Source: Desulfobacterales bacterium (GTDB taxonomy: Bacteria; Desulfobacterota; Desulfobacteria; Desulfobacterales; JAHEIW01). From it: a stretch of DNA of 42,965 nt. The stretch covers positions 1-42,965 of the forward strand of contig JAQYWI010000024.1 of assembly GCA_030145015.1 (NCBI GenBank). Direction: 5' to 3'. The notes below the pieces were generated by a model that was given only the letters and a program-made list of their open reading frames with translations, searched no databases and was not told the DNA's origin. A program made the translations under genes and the position numbers. Every line of letters starts with the position of its first letter. The first letter of the stretch is position 1. Positions 1 through 8,000 of the stretch are shown here, piece after piece.

Positions 1-118
1 GATGGTCCGGACACTGACCCGGGCAGATTCCAGGAAAACCGATATTGATCTGGACGGAGCGGTTCATACGGTTCAATGGCTGGAAGGCTGGATAAACAGG
101 AACCTGAAAAATCCATGA
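1..118 (+). CDS. 3' end of an unidentified protein, cut by the window edge
   Basis: An open frame enters from the left edge (codons from base 2) and stops with TGA at 116-118. The last residues read HTVQWLEGWINRNLKNP. Its stop overlaps the ATG at 115 of the next gene in an ATGA arrangement, the usual sign of translational coupling, so it belongs to the same operon as the deacetylase. A glycosyltransferase would fit the neighbours, but the 38 visible residues carry no diagnostic motif and this is only inference. No function is assigned. Confidence 0.55.
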   Translation, partial: MVRTLTRADSRKTDIDLDGAVHTVQWLEGWINRNLKNP

Positions 119-900
119 AATCTTTTATCTCCTCGATATGGCGGCAGGCACCATCAGATATGGCCGCCCGAATTGAAGCCTGTATCCGGGATGCCCGGGC
201 CCGGTTTAGCAATACTGAACCGGCCTGCATCTATTTTCGGGCAGATGATGTCGCGGTTCCGGGAAGACCTTTTTCCCGGATGATGGAATTATTTTCGCAT
301 TACCGGGCGCCATTATCCCTGGCGGTTGTGCCGGCCTGGATTACGCAGGAGCGCTGGAATTCATTACAAAATACAGGTGTGCGGTCTTCAGCGCTTTGGT
401 GCTGGCACCAGCACGGGTGGCGTCATGTGAACCACGAAACAACCGGTAGGAATCAGGAATTCGGTTCAGCGCGTCTCTATTCCGAGCTCAAACACGATCT
501 TTTAAAAGGCAAGCAACGCCTGGAGAATATTTTGGGAGACCATTTTTATCCTGTATTCACGCCGCCATGGAACCGCTGTAATCTAAAAACCTTAGTGCTT
601 CTCAAGGAATGCCGCTATCTCGCGGTCTCCCGGAACTGGGGCGCCTTACCTGCACCTCCGGAAAAATTGCCCGATCTTTGCGTCGATGTTGACCTGCACA
701 CCCGTAAAGACAAGGATCCGGTTTCAGGATGGGATCGTCTTTTTAAAGTGTTAGGAAAAGATATATCCTCAGGCCGATGCGGGATTATGCTTCACCACCA
801 GAAGATGAATGCGGTCGCCTTTGGTTTTCTTGAGATTCTATTAAAGACGTTAAAAGGATGTAAGCATATTCGTCTGGTTAACTTTAAAGACCTGGTTTAG
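115..900 (+). CDS. Polysaccharide deacetylase family protein (NodB-like)
   Basis: This 261-residue protein looks like a NodB-fold carbohydrate deacetylase. The metal-binding Asp pair sits in YFRADDV near the N-terminus, a His-rich stretch WHQHGWRH lies at about residues 102-109, FTPPWNR resembles the family's active-site loop, and GIMLHHQ near the C-terminus resembles the last His motif. I prefer the ATG at 115, which overlaps the previous stop (ATGA), over an in-frame ATG at 76 that would lie deep inside the preceding gene. No signal peptide is evident, so it probably acts in the cytoplasm on a lipid- or nucleotide-linked sugar. The following gene is a glycosyltransferase, which points to cell-surface glycan synthesis. 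The substrate cannot be read from the sequence. Confidence 0.8.
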   Translation: MKSFISSIWRQAPSDMAARIEACIRDARARFSNTEPACIYFRADDVAVPGRPFSRMMELFSHYRAPLSLAVVPAWITQERWNSLQNTGVRSSALWCWHQHGWRHVNHETTGRNQEFGSARLYSELKHDLLKGKQRLENILGDHFYPVFTPPWNRCNLKTLVLLKECRYLAVSRNWGALPAPPEKLPDLCVDVDLHTRKDKDPVSGWDRLFKVLGKDISSGRCGIMLHHQKMNAVAFGFLEILLKTLKGCKHIRLVNFKDLV

Positions 901-912
901 CTTATTGAAACA

Positions 913-2079
913 ATGAAAATAATCTTTTACTGCCAATACGTCTGGGGGATGGGGCACTTGTTTCGCAGTATTGAAGTGGCGCGGGCCCTTTCGGATCATG
1001 AAGTGATTCTGGTGGTCGGGGGCCGGGAAGTCGACATTGAACTTCCCGGGCATGTCACGCTTGTGCGCCTTCCGGGACTGCACATGGACGAACAGTTTAC
1101 CACCCTAATACCGGAAGACCCTGATAAAACGATTGAAGATATTCAGAGAAAACGCCAGGAGATGCTATTCTCATTGTGCCAAACGCATAAACCGGATCTC
1201 TTTATCATCGAGCTGTATCCGTTTGGGCGCACCATATTCGGATTTGAGCTTCAACCTTTGCTTGATTCGATTCAGCAGGGCAGGTTCGGAAAGATTAAAG
1301 TCGTTTGCAGTTTGCGTGATATTCTGGTGGAAAAAAAGGATCCGAAGGCCTATGAAGAGCGGGTCTTAAATCATTTAAATGCCCATTTTGACCTGTTGCT
1401 GATTCATTCGGATCCGGAAATAATGCCTCTTGATGAGACCTTCAGCCGGGTTAATGACATTCGAATACCGATTTTCTATAGCGGCTTTGTAACCCCAAAA
1501 GTAAAACCGGCTGCCGGCAAAAAACTGCGGCGGGAACTGGCAATCGCTGCGCAGGAAAAACTGATTGTGGCCAGTGCCGGCGGTGGCCGATCAGGCTATA
1601 CCCTTTTAAGCAATGTCATCGCGGCGGTGCATCAGCTCGCGAACTCGCAACAGATCCGACTCGAAATGTTTACAGGCCCCTTTAGGGACGATGGCGAATT
1701 CAAGAAATTGTCGGCGAATTCGACCAAACGGATTCGAGTACGGCGCTTTACCAAACGATTTCTGGACTATTTAGCCGCGGCGGATGTTTCCGTGAGTCTG
1801 GCCGGATACAACACCTGTATGAACCTGCTGGTTACGCAGGTTCCGGCAATCGTTTATCCTTATCTCCGACAACGGGAGCAGCCCCTGCGGGTCGCAAAAA
1901 TCAAAAATTATCTAACGATAAAAATATTGCAGGACAAAGATTTAAGCCCGATCCCTCTGGGTGGTCACATTCAGCAAATGCTGGGTGCGTCGCGACCGTC
2001 CGATGGCGTAACCCTAAACCTCGATGGCGCCGAGAATACCGCGCGTTACCTGATTGAATGGATGGGTTGCCGGACCTGA
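913..2079 (+). CDS. MurG-like GT-B glycosyltransferase
   Basis: The 388-residue product has the two-domain layout of GT28/MurG-type enzymes. The N-terminal glycine loop WGMGHLFRS resembles the GxGH motif of acceptor-side Rossmann domains. The C-terminal half carries SAGGGRSGYTLL at about residues 220-231 and a nucleotide-sugar-binding stretch, SLAGYNTCMNLL followed by VPAIVYPY, at about 296-320. The length matches the family (about 350-400). It starts 12 nt after the deacetylase stop, so the two are probably co-transcribed. Together with the following methyltransferase it suggests a small glycan-building locus. Donor and acceptor are unknown. There is no obvious Shine-Dalgarno sequence, consistent with coupling to the upstream gene. 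Confidence 0.8.
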   Translation: MKIIFYCQYVWGMGHLFRSIEVARALSDHEVILVVGGREVDIELPGHVTLVRLPGLHMDEQFTTLIPEDPDKTIEDIQRKRQEMLFSLCQTHKPDLFIIELYPFGRTIFGFELQPLLDSIQQGRFGKIKVVCSLRDILVEKKDPKAYEERVLNHLNAHFDLLLIHSDPEIMPLDETFSRVNDIRIPIFYSGFVTPKVKPAAGKKLRRELAIAAQEKLIVASAGGGRSGYTLLSNVIAAVHQLANSQQIRLEMFTGPFRDDGEFKKLSANSTKRIRVRRFTKRFLDYLAAADVSVSLAGYNTCMNLLVTQVPAIVYPYLRQREQPLRVAKIKNYLTIKILQDKDLSPIPLGGHIQQMLGASRPSDGVTLNLDGAENTARYLIEWMGCRT

Positions 2080-2113
2080 CAATATTACCAAAAACGAATA
2101 AAGGGGATTCAAT

Positions 2114-2758
2114 TTGGAAAAAGATCTGAGCGCTTTCATTGAAAAATATATCGATGATCATACCGATGATATTTCAGCGTTGCTGCTAGAACTTATAGAT
2201 GAAACCGAAGAAGTAACCGGGGTGTCAAGCTGGAGCATTGGAAAGGTCGAAGGCAAATTGTTGCAAATGCTGGTGAAAATTTCGGGGGCCAGAAATGCCA
2301 TTGAAATTGGCACTTTTACCGGTTATTCGGCGCTGATCATCGCCGAAGCATTGCCCGAAGACGGAAGATTAATAACATGCGAAACCAACCCGAAGCATGC
2401 CGAAATCGCTTTACGGTATTTCAGGAAAAGCCCGCACGGCAGCAAAATCCGTTTGGAATTGAAACCGGCGATGGAAACCCTTGGGGGAATTGCGGATAAC
2501 AGTGTAGATTTTGTCTTTATTGATGCCGACAAACCCTCCTATGGTCGCTACTTTGACGAAGCCATGCGCATCATGCACGCCGGGGGCTTTATATTCGTTG
2601 ATAATGTTTTTTGGCGAAACAAGATTTTTAAAGCGCGCATTACAAATGAGAACGCCAAAGCAATTGCGGCCTTTAATGAAAAGGTCAAAAATGACGACCG
2701 GGCAGAAAAAGTAATGCTGAATGTCCGCGACGGGGTTTACCTAATTCTAAAAAAGTAG
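2114..2758 (+). CDS. Class I SAM-dependent O-methyltransferase (caffeoyl-CoA/catechol type)
   Basis: This 214-residue protein matches Methyltransf_3 enzymes. Motif I is IEIGTFTGYSAL at about residues 62-73, an acidic residue follows (ITCETN), and the metal/catalytic region FIDADKPSYGRYF with VDNVFW is at about 136-163. These enzymes methylate hydroxyls of small phenolic or sugar-like substrates, usually with a divalent metal. The start is TTG at 2114, preceded by AAGGGG at 2101-2106; no ATG gives a complete N-terminus. It lies 34 nt after the glycosyltransferase and is probably the last gene of that operon. The substrate is not determinable from sequence. Confidence 0.85.
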   Translation: MEKDLSAFIEKYIDDHTDDISALLLELIDETEEVTGVSSWSIGKVEGKLLQMLVKISGARNAIEIGTFTGYSALIIAEALPEDGRLITCETNPKHAEIALRYFRKSPHGSKIRLELKPAMETLGGIADNSVDFVFIDADKPSYGRYFDEAMRIMHAGGFIFVDNVFWRNKIFKARITNENAKAIAAFNEKVKNDDRAEKVMLNVRDGVYLILKK

Positions 2759-3217
2759 CCGTCTCTGGTGGACAATTTAGATATACAGCCGAAGCCCGGG
2801 AAAAATTTATTGCGATGGGTAGCGGCAGAGCCCCGGGCGGGCCTGTCGGAAATAGCGGATAGAAAAATTCCCCGACCCTGCTAATAATGAATAGGAATCA
2901 TTCCTATTTACTATCTGGGGCGATTGTGGTAGAGGAATTTTGAATTTTTAGCATTAAATTGAGCCTTAGGGACGTTTTTTCCGGAACCCCATACGGGCAT
3001 GCGGGGATAGAGGATAAAAATACGCCATGAACCCGCATTTCTTCATGGATAGTGAACGCTTCCTCAAGAAATTTGGTAAATTCGCCATTGCCAAACCGCT
3101 GCGAACGGGTTAAAGATGGTCATCGCGGACGTGTCGCTTTAAATTGTAACTGGAACACCTTATTTATTTAATCCTTATTTATTTAATCCTTTTGATACAA
3201 ACTTATGGGGTTCGAGT
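2759..3217. other. Intergenic gap with palindrome, repeat end and short tandem repeat
   Basis: No convincing gene was seen in these 459 bases. A perfect 9-bp inverted repeat (AATAGGAAT, one-base spacer) lies at 2890-2908. AAAAATTCCCCGACCCTG at about 2868-2885 resembles the ends of the element at 4941-5082 and may be a solitary end. A short ATG frame at 3027-3113 (28 codons) has no recognisable similarity. Two exact copies of the 15-mer TTATTTATTTAATCC occupy 3160-3189 just upstream of the next gene. Confidence 0.5.
3160..3189. repeat. Tandem 2 x 15 bp AT-rich repeat
   Basis: TTATTTATTTAATCC occurs twice head to tail, ending 28 bases before the start codon of the FtsX-type permease gene. It could be replication slippage in an AT-rich promoter or leader region. 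No function is claimed. Confidence 0.8.
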
Positions 3218-3916
3218 ATGGTTAAACAACAAACCCTGCCATCTGAAAAAAAAGAGTCCGAGCGTGTTGAACGCCAGATCGTCCTCCCTTTTTTAAAATC
3301 AGTTGAGATTTCCCTAAAGAGTATCCGGGTTCGATTTTTCCGTTCTCTGATTACCACCATGAGCCTGGTTCTTGCGGTTTCCTTCTTGAGTTTTGTAAGA
3401 ATAAGCAATGATGTCGCCAATGGCGTGCTGGCCACCCAGGATCATCAACTGCGCCAGGCAGTTATTCGATCGGGTTATGATCTTGGCCCCGAGGACACCA
3501 ATGTGGGGGCCAGCCCTAAACAACGCTGGATTGTCATCCTGTCGCTTTTAGTCTGCGTGGTGGGCATTGTAAATGCGCAACTCATGGCCGTAACGGAGCG
3601 GTTCCGAGAAATCGGTACCATGAAATGCTTAGGTGCTCTAGATCGTTTTATTTTGAGACTATTTATTCTTGAAGCCGGTATTCAAGGTTTGGCCGGTGCG
3701 GGTGCGGGTGCCCTGGCCGGTGCCGTTTTTGCATTGATCGGTGGCGTATTCCGGTTTGGTTTTGTAGCGATGACCTCAATTTCATGGATCAGTGTAATCG
3801 TTTCCGTTTTTATTGCCCTGGGTGTCGGTTGCCTGTTAAGTTTGTTGGGTGTTTTATATCCTGCACTTATTGCGGCCAGAATGCAGCCGGTCGAGGCCAT
3901 GCGGGTGGAGCAGTAA
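3218..3916 (+). CDS. Minimal FtsX/MacB-type ABC permease
   Basis: The 232-residue product has the FtsX-family layout: a cytoplasmic N-terminus, a first membrane helix after SIRVRFFRSLITTM (about residues 45-65), then three C-terminal helices. Between the blocks lies the conserved cytoplasmic loop TERFREIGTMKCLGA, which contacts the ATPase. The C-terminus ends in the typical AARMQPVEAMR. The periplasmic domain between helix 1 and helix 2, normally 150-250 residues, is reduced to about 35 residues, so this is a stripped permease. The next gene encodes the matching ATPase, and the large protein after that ends in a second FtsX-type permease, so a heteromeric transporter is likely. The substrate is unknown. 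The start is ATG with only a weak Shine-Dalgarno (GGGG, 3209-3212). Confidence 0.85.
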   Translation: MVKQQTLPSEKKESERVERQIVLPFLKSVEISLKSIRVRFFRSLITTMSLVLAVSFLSFVRISNDVANGVLATQDHQLRQAVIRSGYDLGPEDTNVGASPKQRWIVILSLLVCVVGIVNAQLMAVTERFREIGTMKCLGALDRFILRLFILEAGIQGLAGAGAGALAGAVFALIGGVFRFGFVAMTSISWISVIVSVFIALGVGCLLSLLGVLYPALIAARMQPVEAMRVEQ

Positions 3917-4123
3917 CAAGGAGCAACCCTTGCGGGTTTTGCGAGCGGCTCTTCGAGCCTCGAGGAGCGTTCCTTCGGAACTTTAGGTTGGAGGCAAAAA
4001 AAAGCCTCGAGCGAAGCGCTCCTTTAGCGAAGCGAAATTTATTCGCTGAGCGATCCTCAAGCCTCTCGCCGACTTAGGCATGAGGCGATCGTCCAACAAC
4101 GCATAGCGTTTTAGGAGTTTATT
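3917..4123. other. Intergenic spacer rich in short inverted repeats
   Basis: This 207-base spacer between the permease and ATPase genes contains several small palindromes, such as GAGGC-A8-GCCTC at about 3991-4008 and AGCGAAGCG-type repeats at 4010-4055. These could fold in mRNA and tune relative expression. No reading frame here resembles a known protein. A good Shine-Dalgarno (TAGGAG) precedes the ATPase start. Confidence 0.5.
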
Positions 4124-4861
4124 ATGGCAGAATCGACCAGTATTGTTCGTGTTACTGATGTCTATAAGACTTTCAAGCTCGGAAAGGTGGAAGTCAAAGC
4201 CCTGCAGGGGGTAAACCTCGAGATCCCGCGCGGGAATTATATCTCCATCATGGGACCCTCCGGCTCAGGGAAAAGTACGCTATTCAATATGATCGGCGGC
4301 CTGGACAAGCCTTCGTCCGGGAAAGTGTTTATCGATGAAGTCGATATCGCTCAACTGGATGCCTATGAACTGGCCTGGCTGCGTTGCCGCAAAATTGGCT
4401 ATATATTTCAGACGTTCAATATCATTCAAGTGATGACCGCTTTGGAGAATATTACGCTTCCGATGATATTTTCCGGTATGAACAACGATGCTGCGGTAGA
4501 GAAAGGGATTCAGCTCCTGGAACTTGTGGGCCTGGGTGACCGTTACAGCCATAAACCCTTTGAGCTTTCCGGCGGGCAACAGCAGCGAGTGGCGATTGCC
4601 CGAGCGCTGGCCAATGATCCTGCCATCATCCTTGCCGACGAGCCCACCGGAAACCTTGATCTGACCACCGGTGAGGAAATCATCGCGTTGCTCAAACGTT
4701 TGAGTGCCGAGCGCAAAGTGACGGTCATATCGGCCACCCATGATTTCAAAATGCTCAATGTATCCGATCAGGTGGTCTGGATCCGGGATGGAACAGTTGA
4801 CAAAATCGAAGATCGCGCAGAGCTGTCCATCTCGATCGGCAAGATCGATACGCGGCACTAG
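4124..4861 (+). CDS. LolD/MacB-type ABC transporter ATP-binding protein
   Basis: This 245-residue ATPase has every ABC motif: Walker A GPSGSGKST (about residues 45-53), Q-loop FQTFN, signature LSGGQQQRVAIARAL (about 149-163), Walker B IILADEPTGNLD, and the switch His in SATHD. The PTGNLD sequence and overall length are typical of ATPases serving FtsX-family permeases (LolCDE, MacB, FtsE). It acts on the cytoplasmic face of the inner membrane. It sits between a minimal FtsX permease and a peptidase-like/FtsX fusion, which are its likely membrane partners. Such machines generally work by mechanotransmission on periplasmic or membrane substrates rather than by conventional import. TAGGAG lies 7 bases before the ATG. 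Confidence 0.95.
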   Translation: MAESTSIVRVTDVYKTFKLGKVEVKALQGVNLEIPRGNYISIMGPSGSGKSTLFNMIGGLDKPSSGKVFIDEVDIAQLDAYELAWLRCRKIGYIFQTFNIIQVMTALENITLPMIFSGMNNDAAVEKGIQLLELVGLGDRYSHKPFELSGGQQQRVAIARALANDPAIILADEPTGNLDLTTGEEIIALLKRLSAERKVTVISATHDFKMLNVSDQVVWIRDGTVDKIEDRAELSISIGKIDTRH

Positions 4862-4940
4862 CGTTCAGCTGCTGGCTTCTGGCCGCTCGCTACCGGCATC
4901 TGGTGGCTGGTTCCGATTTATCGGCAACCGCAATATTTAG

Positions 4941-5082
4941 AATTAAATCAGGGGTCGGGGAGTTTTTTAATCAAAACTTGTCATTCCCGCGCAGGCGGGA
5001 ATCCATAAACGTTCTGCTAAAAAAGCTGGATGCCCGCCTGCGCGGGCATGACTGGAAAAAATCCCCGACTGCTCAATTAAAT
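4941..5082. mobile_element. Small non-coding element with terminal inverted repeats and a dRS3-like core
   Basis: GTCGGGGAGTTTTTT at 4954-4968 is mirrored by AAAAAATCCCCGAC at 5056-5069, and weaker similarity continues outward to AATTAAAT on both sides (4941-4948 and 5075-5082). Inside are two strong palindromes, ATTCCCGCGCAGGCGGGAAT (4982-5001) and a GCCCGCCTGCGCGGGC stem near 5032-5047. Cores of this type recur in many bacterial genomes (compare Neisseria dRS3). It encodes nothing and is probably a MITE- or REP-like sequence. It could also form a transcript hairpin after the ATPase gene. Confidence 0.7.
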
Positions 5083-5093
5083 ACATTAAGAAA

Positions 5094-8000
5094 ATGCAGG
5101 TTCTACCTATCATAAGACATATTGCATGCGTATCCCGCTTGGTAAGTCCAGCGGTCAGTAACCAGCAGCCAGCTGCAAGTACCCAGAAGCAAGTACCCAG
5201 AAGCCAGTGGGCAGAAGCCAGTGGCCAGCAGCCAGCAGCCAGAGTTAGACGGAAATTGCATTGGATCCCTTTGGCGGTGTTGGGATACCTGCTGTGGATA
5301 TCTGCAGCAGCGGCCCAGATTACCGAACAGCGCCTTCCCGATTCGTTTACGGATATTATCGGAAAACTCTCCTCACTGGCAGATCGCAGCACCGGAACCG
5401 TCGAAAACCAGGAGGCCGCTGTTTATATCAAGGAACAACTGCAACAGCTCGGCTATGAAGACGTGGGATCTTATCGCTTCTCAGTGCCGGTTATTCGAAA
5501 TGAAAAAAGTACCCTCAGCCTTCCAAAGCGCAATATCCAAATTGACCTGCGTCCCCTAACCGGCAATGCGGTTACGCCCCAGACCGTGGCGCCTCCGGGA
5601 ATCTCCGGGCCGTTGATTTATGCCGGTAGCGGCGAGTTAAAACGCTTGAATGGCAAACAGATTGCAGGTTCTATTATCCTGATGGAGCTTGATTCCGGCA
5701 AAAATTGGCTGCAGGCCGCCAATCTGGGTGCCAGGGCGCTGATATACATTGGCCGCAAGGACACTCCCCGGATATTTTTCCAGGAAAAATTCGAGCTTTC
5801 GCCGCTGCAGTTTCCGCGGTTCTGGATTCCACGGGCGCAGGCCCTAGAAGTTTTCGGAGATTTTGAAAACGCACCGGATGGCCGGATCGCCGCCGACGTG
5901 CGACTGATTTCCCGGACCCGCTGGCAACTTACAAGTTCAGAAAATATTTACTGTTTTGTCAACGGAACAGACCCCAAACTCAAGGAAAGACTGATAATGG
6001 TGGAGGCGTTTTACGATAGCACCGCCACGGTGGCGGGGCTCTCACCGGGCGCCGATGAAGCCGTCAGCATTGCCACCCTTTTGGAGTTGGCCCGATTTCT
6101 TAAAGAACATCCTCCCAAACGATCCGTGCTGCTGGTTGCCAGCAGCGGCCACGCCCAGACGCTTGCCGGTATGCGGGAGATGATCTGGAGTATTTCTGCC
6201 AGATCCAAAGATTTGCGCGCTTTAAATAAATCATCTAAAAACCTGGCCAAAGAAACGCGCCGGACGATCAAACTGCTAAAAAACATATCTCTAGATTCGG
6301 CCGCCAAAAGTGAATCAGCAGATGCAGAGACCACCCGCATACTAAAAGCAGCAATTGACGAACGCTTAAAGACAGAATCCGACAGGGTCTCCCGCGAATT
6401 GATGCGTCTGCGCCTTGAGCAGAAAGATCAAGCCGATGCCGAACAGATTCAAAAACTGAGCGATGAAAGATTATTGCTAAAACGCCTGATGTGGAGCAGT
6501 GATTTTTTAGATCTGTCGGCTGAAGACCGCCAGGCCCTTTCAGAATTTATTCCCAAGACCATTCAGGATCAAAAGGCCATCCTTGCCGATGCGAGCAGAC
6601 ATTCCAGAGAGATCAGTGATGCGCGCAGTTTTAGAAGTCAGGTCAAAGCCTATGATCTGGATGTCGCCGTATCCCTGCATTTATCCAGCCATGGGGACGG
6701 TTTCGGTGCTTTCAATTATGGATGGATGTTTCCGTTCCGGCCGCGCATAAAACGCACCGCCATCTATAGCACACTGGACGAAGTCCTGCGTGAGGGAGCC
6801 ACCCGGGTTGAAAACGCCCTGGGATACGCCGGTATGTATAAAGATTCCTTGCGACCCAGTCGCAAGCGATCCTGGCAAAGCTATTTTCTTGATCAGCCCT
6901 TTCTTGGCGGTGAGCTTACCGCGATAGGTGGCATTCACGGCTTGACTTTTGTGACCACCCATGATGCCAGAGCCCGCTGGGGTACACCGGATGATACCCC
7001 TCAACATGTTGACGCTGTTTTCGCACTCAAACAAAGTGCGGTTATCTCCAAGCTCATTGAGCATCTCGCTCAGGCGCCCAGACTACATGACAATGTTTTT
7101 CCCAGATTCGGCTATGCCGCCGTCGCTGGAAGCGCTAAATTTTTGCGACACGGAGAGCTGTTTGCCGACCAGCCGGCACCCGGTACCGTGATGCTTTGCT
7201 ATCAGGGTCCGGCCCGTTTTTACGTTATGGTTGATCATCTGGGTATGTTTAACCTCAGGGGTGTGGCGGATTCAAAACACACGTATCATAAGATCATTTT
7301 CGAAGGCTATAAATTTGACACGAAAAGTGGCGATATTATCTGGACCATCGATAAAAATAAAACCGGCAAAGCCGCCTATCGCGTAAAAATGTTTCGTCGC
7401 TTAATGGAAACCAACCTGATTATGTTTGCCAGCCAGGGGACGACCCTGTTTAATCTGTTGGAGCCGCGGACGTTTCGCCACTTGAGCAAAGTCAAAGTTA
7501 TCGACGGCCGCAGGGAATCCGATCCAATGCGCTGGTTTATGAGCAGACTAGACACCTGGATTTCAAATTATTCCAACGCCTCGATTATTACGACGGTATT
7601 TCTGGAACCCGGCACACCACTGAAATTAACCCTGTCCGATTCGGTCTTGCGAAATAAATTGATTCTGATCAACGCCAGCGAGGATAAATCCACCGGAACC
7701 GGATATATGGTGGGCAAAACACCCTTTATACATCGAACTGAATATCGGGTGGCCCGGGATATGTGGCTGTTGCTGGAGCCCCGCATCTCCAATCTTGAAA
7801 AACGCGGAATCTTCAACGACCGCATTCGCAAGCTTCAAATAGAGGGAATCGGGGCCTTAAAGGCAGCTCAACTGGCATTTGAGAATAAATTATACGATCA
7901 AGCCCTGGAGGCCAGCGTCCGGTCCTGGGCTTTAGCCAGCCGTGTTTATGATGATATTGAAAAAACTCAAAAAGATGTGCTGTACGGGGTGTTATTTTAT

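Noticed and set aside
3027..3113. Short ATG frame (28 codons) before the FtsX locus
   Set aside because: Too short, no similarity recognised and no convincing ribosome binding site.
4680..4860. Opposite-strand frames of 190 codons over the ATPase gene
   Set aside because: They are shadows of a strongly conserved ABC ATPase and contain no independent motif.
5155..5243. Possible CRISPR-like array
   Set aside because: The units are contiguous and degenerate with no constant repeat/unique spacer alternation, and no cas gene is nearby.
4967..5392. Long open frame on the - strand across 4967-5392
   Set aside because: It is composed of translated dRS3-like and CAGCAGCCAG repeats (Leu/Ala/Trp-rich text) and overlaps the real gene.
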